Shown here piece after piece: positions 16,757 through 25,891 of a DNA stretch of 64,000 nt (positions are counted from its first letter, which is position 1; every line of letters begins with the position of its first letter). A model generated the notes under the pieces. It was not told the DNA's origin. It worked only from the letters and a program-made list of their open reading frames with translations, and made no database searches. This DNA is from Nostoc linckia z4 (GTDB lineage Bacteria; Cyanobacteriota; Cyanobacteriia; Cyanobacteriales; Nostocaceae), in NCBI RefSeq assembly GCF_002608075.1, contig NZ_LAHA01000024.1, forward strand, positions 264 to 64,263, written 5' to 3'. The translations under genes were made by a program, and so were the position numbers.

Positions 16757-17329
16757 TTAGAACCAATATTTGGGATATGTTCTTTCGTGCGCCAAATTAT
16801 TAAATACCACAGCACAGAGTACCAAAATTATCGAACCTTCTAAGGCAGGAGTTAAAAGAAATTGCCAGGACGGTTTCGTCATCATCACAACTAATGCAAC
16901 TGCTCCCGAAGGAGGGTGTAAAGTTGCAGTCAGCTGCATCATACCAATGGCTGTAGCTACCGCCATTCCCATTGCCCAAGGTTCTGAACCGAAAAGATGC
17001 AGAATAGTCAGACTAACTAATGCCGCCACAAGATTACCACCAATTACATTCCGGGGTTGAGCTAAAGGACTGTCAGGAACACCAAAGATTAATACGCTAG
17101 TAGCACCAAAGGGAGCCATCAACAAAGGAGAATTAGTTTTTACAGAAAGGTAAGCCGTTAGGGCTATGCCAATAAAACTACCGCACCAACTCCAAAATAT
17201 GTGTGTGTGGTGGGGTCTATCTAAACAAAATGAACGCTTAGTTCCACGTATTTTAAAGCAGTAGTTTCTCCATTTCTCCTGAAAATTTTGATAATTGAAT
17301 TTAGCTTGTTTGGGTAAATAACCTTTCAT
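16757..17329 (-). CDS. HPP family membrane protein
   Basis: About 190 residues from ATG 17329 (an in-frame TTG lies at 17344). Four hydrophobic segments follow a basic N-terminus; the family signature LHPPSGA sits between segments 3 and 4, and PLLMAPFGATSVLIFGVPDS and QPRNVIGGN are further conserved blocks. HPP proteins of cyanobacteria and chloroplasts have been linked to nitrite transport; here that is only inferred, since no nitrate-assimilation gene is nearby. Convergent with the PRC-barrel gene, with the repeat element between them. Confidence 0.88.
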   Translation of the reverse strand: MKGYLPKQAKFNYQNFQEKWRNYCFKIRGTKRSFCLDRPHHTHIFWSWCGSFIGIALTAYLSVKTNSPLLMAPFGATSVLIFGVPDSPLAQPRNVIGGNLVAALVSLTILHLFGSEPWAMGMAVATAIGMMQLTATLHPPSGAVALVVMMTKPSWQFLLTPALEGSIILVLCAVVFNNLAHERTYPKYWF

Positions 17330-17726
17330 AATTTTCCAGAGCAACTACAACTAACAGTCCTCAACACAAAAAGATTCCTTGTATTTACTGCTTTAGCTCA
17401 TCTTGGTCAGCAATTTAGCTATAAAATACGTAAATTCTGTTTCTTGAGAGAGTTTAAAATTAGACTCATCAGCTAAGGTTTTCGTCTGATGAAGGCCATG
17501 TTTGAGCCATAAATTAGCGTTTTATCACTCAGAAATTCAAATTCATTGATTTAAAAAATTTGGTAGCTGTAAAATGTCATGATTTTATGACATATAATTT
17601 CCAAAATATCCTTTGAAGCCGACCAAGGAAATACGAAATCTATACAAATAAGTTATTTTATTTATAAGATTTATTTATATTATTACCTGGCTTGACTTTC
17701 TGAGAAATCAGCTGTAGCTAATCTAT
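17330..17726. other. Intergenic, nothing definite
   Basis: A+T-rich gap between two minus-strand genes. The only structure noted is TCATCAG (17466-17472) paired with CTGATGA (17486-17492), a weak 7-bp hairpin. Confidence 0.5.
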
Positions 17727-18791
17727 TTATTTCACAAACGCTAATCCACTATATAAATGAAAAGCAGAGTCCCAATTAGTCTCCTCTCTACGAAATAGGT
17801 GAATGTGAGATTCAAGTTGACCCAGTATTTCTTTATGGTCTAATGCTGTATCTGCAAAGAGCGTGAAATCTGACCAAGTTTTGACCTGGGGTAGTTGCTG
17901 ACCGATCCAATTTGATAAACTATTCCAATTAATTCTGATTGTATTTTGGCTAGCTTGAGGAATAATTTCTAAACCTTGCTGAAATTCATAGCTACCATCG
18001 CAAAGCCGCAGAATACAACGTCTACCGGGTAGGTGTAAATCACAAAACTGAGCATAGTCTTGTGTTTGAGTTTTTCTTTCTAGCTGACCACGAGCATCAA
18101 TATCTACAACTTGTTCAAAAATAGGCAAAAGTCCTACTACTCGTGCTGTGACTTCTGACCAATCAAAGGTTAAAGAACCGAGTTGATTTGCTTGATTACG
18201 GCAAACAACAGTAGCTTTTAATTGAGATTGTGAAAAATATTTAATTTGAAATACTTGAATTTGTTGAATTGCGGTTATTGTTGTCCAAAAACAGGGAATA
18301 CCAGCTTGTTGCAGCTGTTCGCCGTAAAATTTTAGTTCTCCTACTTGTCCAGTGCGGTATAATCTCCAGCCACGACTTGGTAGCGTTAACCTTGCACTGT
18401 AAGGATCTATTTGCATTATTTGAGCAAATTTTCGAGATGCTTCTGGCTTCAGTTCGTTATTAACAGGTTCTAAGATTAGTACGCCAAGTTCGGTGTTATT
18501 GGGTTCGGATTTGGCTTGAGCAATAGCACGTTGTCTTTCTTCTTGCTCAATTTCTTGCAGCCGCCGCAAACCTTGACGCGCTAGCGTCACTATTCTAGTA
18601 TTTCTTGTATCTCGTAGTAGTTGTCGAAAAATTTTTTCTGCATCTTGGTAGTTTCCAGATACTTCATGCAGCCTACCGAGGTAAAATTGTACCCAAGGAT
18701 GTTCTGGTGATTCTTGTTGCAGCTGTTTGAGTAATGTAGCAGCTGTTTCATAGTCTTTATTGTCAAAGGCGATCGCAACTTGCTCAATCAT
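17727..18791 (-). CDS. Cyanobacterial TPR-containing protein
   Basis: 354 residues. Two to three tetratricopeptide helices lie at 1-75 (AFDNKDYETAATLLKQLQQE, WVQFYLGRLHEVSGNYQDAE), followed by a charged helix (about 75-100) and a 250-residue C-terminal region without recognised domain (LTLPSRGWRLYRTGQVGELK... FCDLHLPGRRCILRLCDGSY). No signal peptide or membrane segment. It follows rsmE by 95 bp in the same direction, and the gap contains a dispersed repeat, so cotranscription is possible. Function unknown; TPRs suggest a protein-binding role. Confidence 0.8.
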   Translation of the reverse strand: MIEQVAIAFDNKDYETAATLLKQLQQESPEHPWVQFYLGRLHEVSGNYQDAEKIFRQLLRDTRNTRIVTLARQGLRRLQEIEQEERQRAIAQAKSEPNNTELGVLILEPVNNELKPEASRKFAQIMQIDPYSARLTLPSRGWRLYRTGQVGELKFYGEQLQQAGIPCFWTTITAIQQIQVFQIKYFSQSQLKATVVCRNQANQLGSLTFDWSEVTARVVGLLPIFEQVVDIDARGQLERKTQTQDYAQFCDLHLPGRRCILRLCDGSYEFQQGLEIIPQASQNTIRINWNSLSNWIGQQLPQVKTWSDFTLFADTALDHKEILGQLESHIHLFRREETNWDSAFHLYSGLAFVK

Positions 18792-18814
18792 GTTTCAATC
18801 CACGCGAGAGAAAT

Positions 18815-18845
18815 ATCTCACGCAAAGGCGCAAAGGCGCAAAAAT
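18815..18845. repeat. Dispersed repeat CACGCAAAGGCGCAAAG, copy 1
   Basis: ATCTCACGCAAAGGCGCAAA then GGCGCAAAAA; the same sequence with one change occurs at 30092-30121. Confidence 0.7.
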
Positions 18846-18886
18846 TTTCTGTGAGCCTGGGTGTCTCTGCGCGATCTATAACTCAT

Positions 18887-19729
18887 TTATACTTCACAAG
18901 CTGCGGTAATCAAGGATAATGCCACTACTGGCGCTGTCACTGCTCTGAGGATACGACGACCAAGGGAAACAGGTTGAAATCCCACTGCGATGGCATTTTC
19001 AACTTCTTGTTTTGTCCATCCGCCTTCTGGCCCGGTAGCAATCACAATTGTCTGTTGTTCTGTCTTACCAAGCTCCGATCCAAGGAACCCTTGGCTCAAC
19101 GCCACTTGCTTTCCGACGCAAGGCGACAGGAACGCAGTGGCTCGACTTTGCGCTTTGTCATTTGTCACTTGTTCTTTGTGTTGTAAGCAATCTTTTAAGT
19201 GCGGAAAATCACCACGAGCCACACAGATATATTGCTGAGTGTTGACTATTGATTGTTGAGTGTTGACTGATGACAAACCCGTGTTAAAAGTAACAGGTTC
19301 TAAAATAGTTGGCACGAATGAACGTTCTGATTGTTCGGCGGCTTCCCCTGCGATACGCCGCCAGCGTTCGAGTTTTTGCGGGCTGGGATGAAGCAAAGTG
19401 CGATCGCTCAACACTGGTGCAATACAAGTTACCCCTAATTCCGTACAGCAGCGCACTACTTCATCGAATCCATTACCTTTGGGTAAAGCAATTAATAGTG
19501 TAATTAATACAGGTAATTCAGTTTCTACTGTCAGTATTTCTAAAACTTGTGCTTGTTCTGCTGCTAATTGCGCCAACCACCATTTTCCTTTACCGTCCAT
19601 TGCAATAAAGCGATCGCCCTCACGCAAACGCAACACCCGCCCCAGATAATGTTGCTGTTCTTTGGTAAGCAAAATTTGCTGTTGTTGGAGTTGGGAAGGT
19701 GCGATGGCAATTCTTTGCAGCTGAGACAT
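18887..19729 (-). CDS. rsmE: 16S rRNA (uracil-1498-N3)-methyltransferase RsmE, with repeat-derived insertions
   Basis: 280 residues, somewhat longer than the usual 240-250. N-terminal PUA-like part (HYLGRVLRLREGDRFIAMDG, 27-46) and SPOUT domain with LPKGNGFDEVVRCCTELGV (82-100), GPEGGWTKQEVE (233-244) and SLGRRILRAVTA (255-266), the knot that binds S-adenosylmethionine. The usual RAET of the last motif reads RAVT, a small departure. Residues 150-166 (SSVNTQQSIVNTQQ) and about 185-225 are encoded by repeat DNA (19232-19282 and 19054-19177) inserted in frame, which accounts for the extra length. ATG 19729. Confidence 0.92.
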   Translation of the reverse strand: MSQLQRIAIAPSQLQQQQILLTKEQQHYLGRVLRLREGDRFIAMDGKGKWWLAQLAAEQAQVLEILTVETELPVLITLLIALPKGNGFDEVVRCCTELGVTCIAPVLSDRTLLHPSPQKLERWRRIAGEAAEQSERSFVPTILEPVTFNTGLSSVNTQQSIVNTQQYICVARGDFPHLKDCLQHKEQVTNDKAQSRATAFLSPCVGKQVALSQGFLGSELGKTEQQTIVIATGPEGGWTKQEVENAIAVGFQPVSLGRRILRAVTAPVVALSLITAACEV

Positions 19730-20077
19730 CGGATTGAGGATTTTAGTTAAAAAACACCAATTTTTGCTACTTTAGTTTTGGCTACTGGTAAATTAAATTA
19801 CTTTAAATATGTTTTAATTTTTAATTATTTTCTGGTCAAATGACTGTGTTATTAATTGTCAACAATTAATTTCTCAGCATTGAGTTATACTGCGAAGAAA
19901 TTTCCTACTGCGATCGCTGTTGATTAAACTTGCTCTTTTACTCGGTAAAACAATTTAAAAGTCTTGGCTAAAACCCAATACGCTAAGTTAAGCGTTTGCT
20001 CTTTTCTTTGCAATAGCCTCTATCTTACCACTGCGCGCCTACACTAAAAAAAACTGTTAACTGTCAACAGTCAACAG
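19730..20077. other. Promoter region of rsmE and downstream region of the hydrolase
   Basis: A+T rich, with no recognisable gene. It ends in the heptamer array at 20054-20090. Confidence 0.5.
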
Positions 20078-20090
20078 TCAACAATCAACT
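20054..20090. repeat. TGTTGAC-type heptamer array overlapping a stop codon
   Basis: CTGTTAACTGTCAACAGTCA followed by ACAGTCAACAATCAACT. On the minus strand its GTTGATTGTTGA encodes Val-Asp-Cys-stop of the hydrolase gene. Confidence 0.8.
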
Positions 20091-20992
20091 GGTATCTTAA
20101 TTTGTAAAAATTCCTGGACTCGCTGCAAATAAGTTGATGCATCTTCTAACATCGGAAAATGGGCTGTATTCGGAATCACTACAAACTCCACTTTGTCACT
20201 CAATGCTGCTGCTTGACGCCCCATCTGGGCTGGAATGATCTTGTCATACTCACCCGATATCATTAGAGTTGGCACTGTCAACTTAGCAAATTCCTGTGGC
20301 ATCAACTCAGCTTGTGCCTTAGAAACTGAAGTAAAAATTGTACCTAATGCTGCATCATAATCTGCTTGGAGAAAATCTTCTAAAAAAGCCTGCCGTTCAG
20401 CATTTGGTATGGGACTATGCAGAAATCTAGCCATAAAGAATCGGTCAACAAATGGTATTTTAGCTAACCATTTGGGGCGGAATTTAACTACATAACCACC
20501 AAATTTATGAAAGGCTGTAAATGCTTTTTCGTCGTATTCAAAAACACCACTACAAGTTAAAATTCCCCGTTCTACTCGTTGAGGATAACGGTTAAAAAAT
20601 AAAGTAGCAACAGAAGCACCCATTGAATGGGCATGGATATAAACACGCTGGATATGCAACGCATCTAACAAAGCTGCCAAATCATCAGCGTATTCTTCTA
20701 ATTCATACGTTAACTGTTTGATTGCCTCTGATTGTTCCTGGGGTGACTCAGACTCAGCAACAGATTCGCTTGCTTGGACTATGGTTGGCTGACCGCGAGA
20801 ACGTCCAAATCCTCGTAAATCGTAGAGTAAACAATCAAATTGCTCAGATAAAGCATTAGCAATACTTTGCCAATATCTAGCCGAACCAGCCCAACCGTGG
20901 ATAAAAACCATCACTGGTTTAACTAAAGAATTAGATGGTTTTTTTACCCACTCATAATAATGCTCAACGCCACGAACATTAATGTAAGGCAT
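20078..20992 (-). CDS. Alpha/beta hydrolase (peroxidase/lipase-like fold)
   Basis: 304 residues. VMVFIHGWAGSARYWQSIAN (oxyanion hole), DLRGFGRSRGQ, nucleophile elbow HAHSMGAS with Ser123, acid Asp250 in SGEYDKIIP and His278 in PNTAHFPMLE form a complete triad. An acidic stretch at 73-90 (QASESVAESESPQEQSE) precedes the elbow and is unusual. No signal peptide. Substrate unknown; relatives hydrolyse esters, epoxides or act as C-C hydrolases. The last residues and stop codon are supplied by a heptamer array. Confidence 0.85.
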   Translation of the reverse strand: MPYINVRGVEHYYEWVKKPSNSLVKPVMVFIHGWAGSARYWQSIANALSEQFDCLLYDLRGFGRSRGQPTIVQASESVAESESPQEQSEAIKQLTYELEEYADDLAALLDALHIQRVYIHAHSMGASVATLFFNRYPQRVERGILTCSGVFEYDEKAFTAFHKFGGYVVKFRPKWLAKIPFVDRFFMARFLHSPIPNAERQAFLEDFLQADYDAALGTIFTSVSKAQAELMPQEFAKLTVPTLMISGEYDKIIPAQMGRQAAALSDKVEFVVIPNTAHFPMLEDASTYLQRVQEFLQIKIPVDC

Positions 20993-21130
20993 TTGTGCTT
21001 TGTCCTCTGTCTAATGTCATTCGTCTTTTCTTACAAATTCCCCTTCACCGTCGCAAGTACGGCTAAATCGGATTTTGCACTTCATCATTAGTCACTATAT
21101 CCTGGCTACATTGTTATTACTCTTTAGTTT

Positions 21131-21184
21131 TTGACTAATAACTAATGACTAATGACTAATGACTAATGACTAATGACCAATGAC
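21131..21184. repeat. TAATGAC heptamer array
   Basis: Six to seven near-identical units of ACTAATG immediately after the clpX stop codon, in the 194-bp gap before the hydrolase gene. Confidence 0.8.
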
Positions 21185-21186
21185 TC

Positions 21187-22527
21187 TTAGGCTGATTCTG
21201 GCTTTGGTAGTGAAGAAGGATGTACGATCAGTTCGGCGGTCGATCGCTTCTCTACCATCTCCCGTGTTACTGTACAACGTGTCACGTCTTTGCGAGATGG
21301 TAATTCATACATCACATCCAGCATCAATTCTTCTACAATCCCCCGCAACGCTCTAGCACCAGTTTTCCGACGGTAGGCTTCTTGAGCAATGGCTCTTAAA
21401 GCATCTGGTTTAAAGTCTAACTGGACATTATCCATCTTCAGCAGTTTTTGGTACTGCTTCACTAAGGCGCTGCGTGGTTGGGTAAGAATCGCCATTAGCG
21501 CTTCTTCATCTAGGGGATCTACCACTGCTACCATTGGCACGCGTCCGATAAATTCTGGAATCATGCCAAATTTCACTAGATCGTCCGGTTCTAGATGGCG
21601 GAGAGTGTCTGCTGCCCGTTTTTCCTTGGATTGACCTTCTCCCGGCTGCACAAAACCGATTGACTTTTTGCCGACTCTCTGGTCTACAACTTTTTCTAAA
21701 CCTACGAAAGCCCCGCCACAGACAAATAAAATATTGCTGGTATCAATTTGAATGCAGTCTTGGTAAGGGTGCTTGCGTCCTCCTTGGGGTGGGACGTTGG
21801 CGATGGTTCCCTCTAACATTTTCAGCAAGGCTTGTTGCACGCCTTCGCCGGAAACATCGCGAGTAATTGAGGGATTTTCGCTCTTGCGGGCAATTTTGTC
21901 AATTTCGTCGATGTAGATGATTCCCCGTTGGGCTTCCTCCACGTCTAAATCTGCCACCTGCAACAGTCGCAACAAGATATTTTCTACATCTTCTCCCACA
22001 TACCCTGCTTCCGTCAGCGTCGTGGCATCAGCGACGGCAAAGGGAACATCAAGGATTTTCGCTAGGGTTTGGGCTAAGAGAGTTTTACCGCAACCAGTAG
22101 GGCCAATTAACAAAATATTAGACTTTTGTAACTCCACTACATCATCAGTAGCAGCTTTGCCATTGGCTTTAGACTGAACGATGGCCAGCCGCTTGTAATG
22201 ATTGTAAACGGCTACAGATAAGACTTTCTTGGCTTCATCTTGACCAATAACGTGTTCGTCTAGATACTTTTTAATCTCTCTTGGCTTGGGTATTTGATTA
22301 AACGAAATACTCGAAGAGCGGGTACGACGTTTTTGAGGTGGTTCCGATTTTGGTGCGGGTTGGGCTGCTGCACCATTTGTATCGAGTAACTCTTCGTCTA
22401 GTATTTCGTTACACAAGTCAACGCATTCATCGCAGATGTAGACTCCCGGCCCCGCGATTAATTTACGCACCTGCTCTTGAGACTTGCCACAAAATGAACA
22501 TTTTAAATGGGAGTCGTACTTAGACAT
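21187..22527 (-). CDS. clpX: ClpX, ATPase subunit of the ClpXP protease
   Basis: 446 residues, full length. Zinc-binding domain with Cys10, Cys13, Cys32 and Cys35; Walker A GPTGCGKT (142-149); pore loop GYVG (175-178); Walker B IIYIDEID (203-210); sensor 2 in RKTGARALR. It unfolds substrates and feeds them to ClpP. It starts 9 bp after the clpP stop, so the two are one transcript and translation is probably coupled. The linker 45-72 is longer and more basic than in E. coli. Order tig-clpP-clpX matches most bacteria. Confidence 0.98.
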   Translation of the reverse strand: MSKYDSHLKCSFCGKSQEQVRKLIAGPGVYICDECVDLCNEILDEELLDTNGAAAQPAPKSEPPQKRRTRSSSISFNQIPKPREIKKYLDEHVIGQDEAKKVLSVAVYNHYKRLAIVQSKANGKAATDDVVELQKSNILLIGPTGCGKTLLAQTLAKILDVPFAVADATTLTEAGYVGEDVENILLRLLQVADLDVEEAQRGIIYIDEIDKIARKSENPSITRDVSGEGVQQALLKMLEGTIANVPPQGGRKHPYQDCIQIDTSNILFVCGGAFVGLEKVVDQRVGKKSIGFVQPGEGQSKEKRAADTLRHLEPDDLVKFGMIPEFIGRVPMVAVVDPLDEEALMAILTQPRSALVKQYQKLLKMDNVQLDFKPDALRAIAQEAYRRKTGARALRGIVEELMLDVMYELPSRKDVTRCTVTREMVEKRSTAELIVHPSSLPKPESA

Positions 22528-22536
22528 ACCAGCCTC

Positions 22537-23235
22537 TTATTTCAGAATGGTGACGTTTTCCCCTGCTGTGGGAAGATTTTGCCTGGAAATGACCTGATCG
22601 ATCAAACCGTAGTTTTTCGCCTCTTCTGCCGACATGAAAAAGTCGCGCTCGGTATCTGCTTCGATTCTTTCTAAAGGTTGACCAGTATGCTGAGATAGTA
22701 ACTGATTTAGCTTCGCCTTAACGTAAAGAATTTCTCTAGCTTGAATTTCAATGTCAATGGCTTGCCCTTGAGCGCCACCAAGTGGTTGGTGAATCATTAT
22801 CCGAGAATCGGGAAGAGACATACGCTTACCCGCAGTTCCCGCTGTTAACAAAAACGCTCCCATGCTCGCAGCTAATCCAAAACAAATGGTAACAACATCG
22901 GGGCGTATTTGTTGTATTGTATCATAGATAGCCATCCCTGCGTAGACAGAGCCGCCAGGGGAATTAATGTATAATTGGATGTCTTTTTCTGAGTCTTCAG
23001 CGTCTAGGAATAACAACTGAGCGACAATTGAGTTTGCAACAGCATCGTCTATTGGCGTTCCCAAAAAGATAATCCGCTCTCGCAGCAGGCGGGAGTAGAT
23101 GTCGAAAGCCCTTTCTCCCATACCGGATTGTTCTACCACCATCGGCACGATGTTGTTAGGGCTGCTCAACTGGGAGTTAATGTTTATTCGACTTAAGTTG
23201 CTGATGGGATAATTTCCCGACTGCGATACAAGCAT
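22537..23235 (-). CDS. clpP: ClpP, serine protease subunit of Clp protease
   Basis: 232 residues. Catalytic triad Ser124 ([10 protein letters not shown]), His149 (MIHQPLGG) and Asp198 ([11 protein letters not shown]). Compared with typical ClpP of about 200 residues it carries some 30 extra N-terminal residues, rich in Ser and Asn, before [20 protein letters not shown]; Met32 would be a start giving a standard-length protein. It is one of the several ClpP/R paralogues expected in cyanobacteria, here the one coupled to ClpX. Confidence 0.97.
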   Translation of the reverse strand: MLVSQSGNYPISNLSRININSQLSSPNNIVPMVVEQSGMGERAFDIYSRLLRERIIFLGTPIDDAVANSIVAQLLFLDAEDSEKDIQLYINSPGGSVYAGMAIYDTIQQIRPDVVTICFGLAASMGAFLLTAGTAGKRMSLPDSRIMIHQPLGGAQGQAIDIEIQAREILYVKAKLNQLLSQHTGQPLERIEADTERDFFMSAEEAKNYGLIDQVISRQNLPTAGENVTILK

Positions 23236-23585
23236 AGAAGATTTAACGATAGTTGGGACAGAGGTCTCGGCAGCTCAGGCTGCCTTGTTGACGAGTTGGG
23301 ATTTTTATTTAAGCTACGTGTTAACCATTATGCCTCATATAAATTCCTCTCGTGTAACACAGTATCAAGCCCAGACCCAAATAGTGTCACTATTTCCTCA
23401 GAATTCTTTAATTTTTCTTTTGATTGTGGGGATTGGGGAGATGAGGTAGACAAGGGAGCAGGGGAGAATAATAACTCCCCAGTCAACAGTCAACACTCAC
23501 CAATGCCCCATACCCTTGATATCCTTTAGCTTACCCATTCACCAGCACTTTAACTCAGAACTGATGAATTATCGATGTGAAATTT
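23236..23585. other. Intergenic region between tig and clpP with mixed heptamer repeats
   Basis: 23425-23512 is made of GATTGGGGA-, CCCCAGT- and CAACAGT-type units. Because of its length a second promoter for clpP-clpX probably lies between this array and the clpP start. No gene. Confidence 0.55.
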
Positions 23586-25025
23586 TCAGGACTCTGGTGC
23601 GGTTTCTGTGGAAGGTTCGCTGCTTTCTTCTGTTTCAGGTGCGTTGGTGTCTGCATCTGATTGTGTTGCTTCCGTTTCCTCTGCTGACGCTAAGGAACCT
23701 TCGGGTACAAGTTCAACTGAGGAGTGTTCTAAGAGCCAGTCAATGATTTTTTCGGTTAGCAGTTCATTTTCCACCATTGACCGTAGTCTTTCTTCATCAA
23801 TATCTTTCTCATCTGGATACTGTTGTAAAAGTTCTGTGACTCTGGCTGTGATTTCCTCTGGTGTCAGCTCTATAGATTCGCGTTTACCCACTTCTCGTAA
23901 GGATAAAGAGCGCTTGAGGCGGTCAATTGCTTCCTGGCGCGATCGCTCCCGCAATTGAGGAATAATATCTTGAGTAAATAACTTCCTCACATCTAGTCCT
24001 TGCTGAGACAAGCGAATTGCTGTTTGAGTCAGCATTGCATCCACTTCTTTCTCTATTAACGTTGCTGGTAACTCAATTTCTACGTGCTTGAGCAGTTCCG
24101 TTAACAAAGCTTCTTGCTTATTGCTCTTGGTTTTTTCGTCGGCTTCTTTTTGGTATCGCTCTACTAGAGAGGTGCGTAATTCCTCCAAAGTTTCAAAATC
24201 ACTGACTTCTTGGGCAAAGTCGTCATTTAATTCTGGTAGTTCTTTTTCTTTGAGTTCTTTAACCGTTACTGTAAAGGTTGCTGCTTTTCCTGCCAAATCT
24301 TCATTAGCATAAGGATCTGGGAACTGCGCTGAAATTTCCTTGGTTTCACCTGGATTCATGCCTACGATACCAGAGACAAAACCTGGAATAAATTTATCTT
24401 CTTGCAACTCTAGTTGAAAATCAGTTGCTTCGGCTCCGGGAATAGCTTCTGGTTCGCCTGTTTCCTCTTCACCCTCAGCTTTGGCGAACACGCCTTTAAA
24501 ATCCACTACAGCAACATCACCGATTTGGGCTGCACGTCCTTCTACAGGAATCAATGTTGCCAATTCTTGACGTTGCTTGTCCAGAGTGTTGTCTACTTGC
24601 TCTGGATCGTACTTGATTTCCTCAGCTTTAGCTTGCAAATCAGTGTACTGCACCAAATTTACTTCTGGCTCAACATCAACAGCCGCTGAAAACGTCAAGG
24701 GTTTTCCAGGTTCATAATTATTAATCAAATCCTCAAAAGAGGAACGCAGTTGCGGCTGACCTATGGCTTGAATGGATTCTTGTTTAACTGCTTGCTCAAT
24801 ACCATCTTGAATTAGTTCTTCCAGGGCTGCTGCCTTAATTCGAGTCGTACCCAGCCTTTGTAGTAATATTGGCCGAGGCACCTTGCCTTTACGAAACCCA
24901 GGAATATTGGCAGTACTCGCTAAGTTTTTAATGACTTGTTCGTAAGTTTGCTTGGTAATTTCCGGCGTAATTTCTATTTCCAAGCCAATTTGGCTGGCGG
25001 GAAGTTTTTCCTGGGTGACTTTCAT
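23586..25025 (-). CDS. tig: Trigger factor, ribosome-associated chaperone/PPIase
   Basis: 479 residues. Ribosome-binding signature GFRKGKVP (43-50) in the N-terminal domain, an FKBP-type PPIase domain (about 160-250, with GDVAVVDFKG and FIPGFVSGIVGMNPGETKEI), and a helical C-terminal chaperone domain. The last 40 residues are an acidic Ser/Thr/Glu tail (ATQSDADTNAPETEESSEPS) that is an extension beyond the core family. It heads the tig-clpP-clpX cluster and is divergent from asd. Confidence 0.97.
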   Translation of the reverse strand: MKVTQEKLPASQIGLEIEITPEITKQTYEQVIKNLASTANIPGFRKGKVPRPILLQRLGTTRIKAAALEELIQDGIEQAVKQESIQAIGQPQLRSSFEDLINNYEPGKPLTFSAAVDVEPEVNLVQYTDLQAKAEEIKYDPEQVDNTLDKQRQELATLIPVEGRAAQIGDVAVVDFKGVFAKAEGEEETGEPEAIPGAEATDFQLELQEDKFIPGFVSGIVGMNPGETKEISAQFPDPYANEDLAGKAATFTVTVKELKEKELPELNDDFAQEVSDFETLEELRTSLVERYQKEADEKTKSNKQEALLTELLKHVEIELPATLIEKEVDAMLTQTAIRLSQQGLDVRKLFTQDIIPQLRERSRQEAIDRLKRSLSLREVGKRESIELTPEEITARVTELLQQYPDEKDIDEERLRSMVENELLTEKIIDWLLEHSSVELVPEGSLASAEETEATQSDADTNAPETEESSEPSTETAPES

Positions 25026-25891
25026 GCTTCGTCTCTAGTTTTCTGGTATTTTAAACTCCGAGTACACACAAGACGCAAGTAATCGCGTTTATGGCTTGAT
25101 GTCTCTTAGGGGCAATGAGAGGATGCCACAAGGCTTCATGATATCCAAAAATGGATGGTTGTCCTGGGGCAAAGATCTAGTGTACTGCCAATGTCCAAAG
25201 ACTTGATACTTTAACTTCATAACAATTAGTCATTGGGCATTGGTGACTGTTGACTGGTGACTGGGGAATAATATTCTCCCCATCTCCCCATCTCCCCATC
25301 TCCCCCACCTCCCCCACCTCCCCATTCCCACAAATCAATTGAGAACTCACGAATTAATCATCCACTGGGCTGACACCGTGATATCCTTGTTCTCAATGAG
25401 TGGTTAGTACTCTAAAGTTATAGTTGTGGTAGTTAGTCTAGCTATTGGCTTGTAATCTCGCTCAATAGCTGAATCTAGTGTTGTCCTACCTTGTCCCTTT
25501 GGGAATCTACGGTGTATTTTTAATTTTGATAATGCATTTTGCAACTAAGACCTTGAATCAATTTATAGGTACAAGACCTTTCAAAAGCTAAAGTGCAGAT
25601 ATACCAATATAATTACGTTAAATGCCAGTTTGTTGTATATTATGTATAGTTTAAAATAATGTAAAAATCCATCAAAAATGCTTGTAAGGTACAACAAACT
25701 TAAATGAATTGACAAAATATCTAAAAAAATAAATGTATTGGATTGATAAAGATAGATTAAATTAGAAAAAAATAGAAAAAATCTAAATTTATTCAAAATG
25801 TATTTTTAGAGTACGAATTCCATTTAAATATAAGTAAATCGACAATTGTTATCAAAAATTACACACAAACCTCTTAAAGGAGGAAGCGAGT
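25026..25891. other. 866-bp divergent intergenic region between tig and asd
   Basis: Contains a mixed heptamer array (25226-25327: CATTGGG, GACTGTT and CCCCATCT units). 25560-25860 is extremely A+T rich; a 71-codon frame there is not convincing. Promoters for both operons must lie here, but none could be assigned with confidence. Confidence 0.55.
25226..25327. repeat. Mixed heptamer array (GTCATTGG, TGTTGAC, CTCCCCAT units)
   Basis: Successive short arrays: CATTGGGCATTGGTGACTG, then TTGACTGGTGACTGGGG, then repeated ATCTCCCC and ACCTCCCC units. Confidence 0.75.

Noticed and set aside
25581-25796. 71-codon minus-strand frame
   Set aside because: It only reflects the extreme A+T content; no ribosome site or conserved-looking segment.
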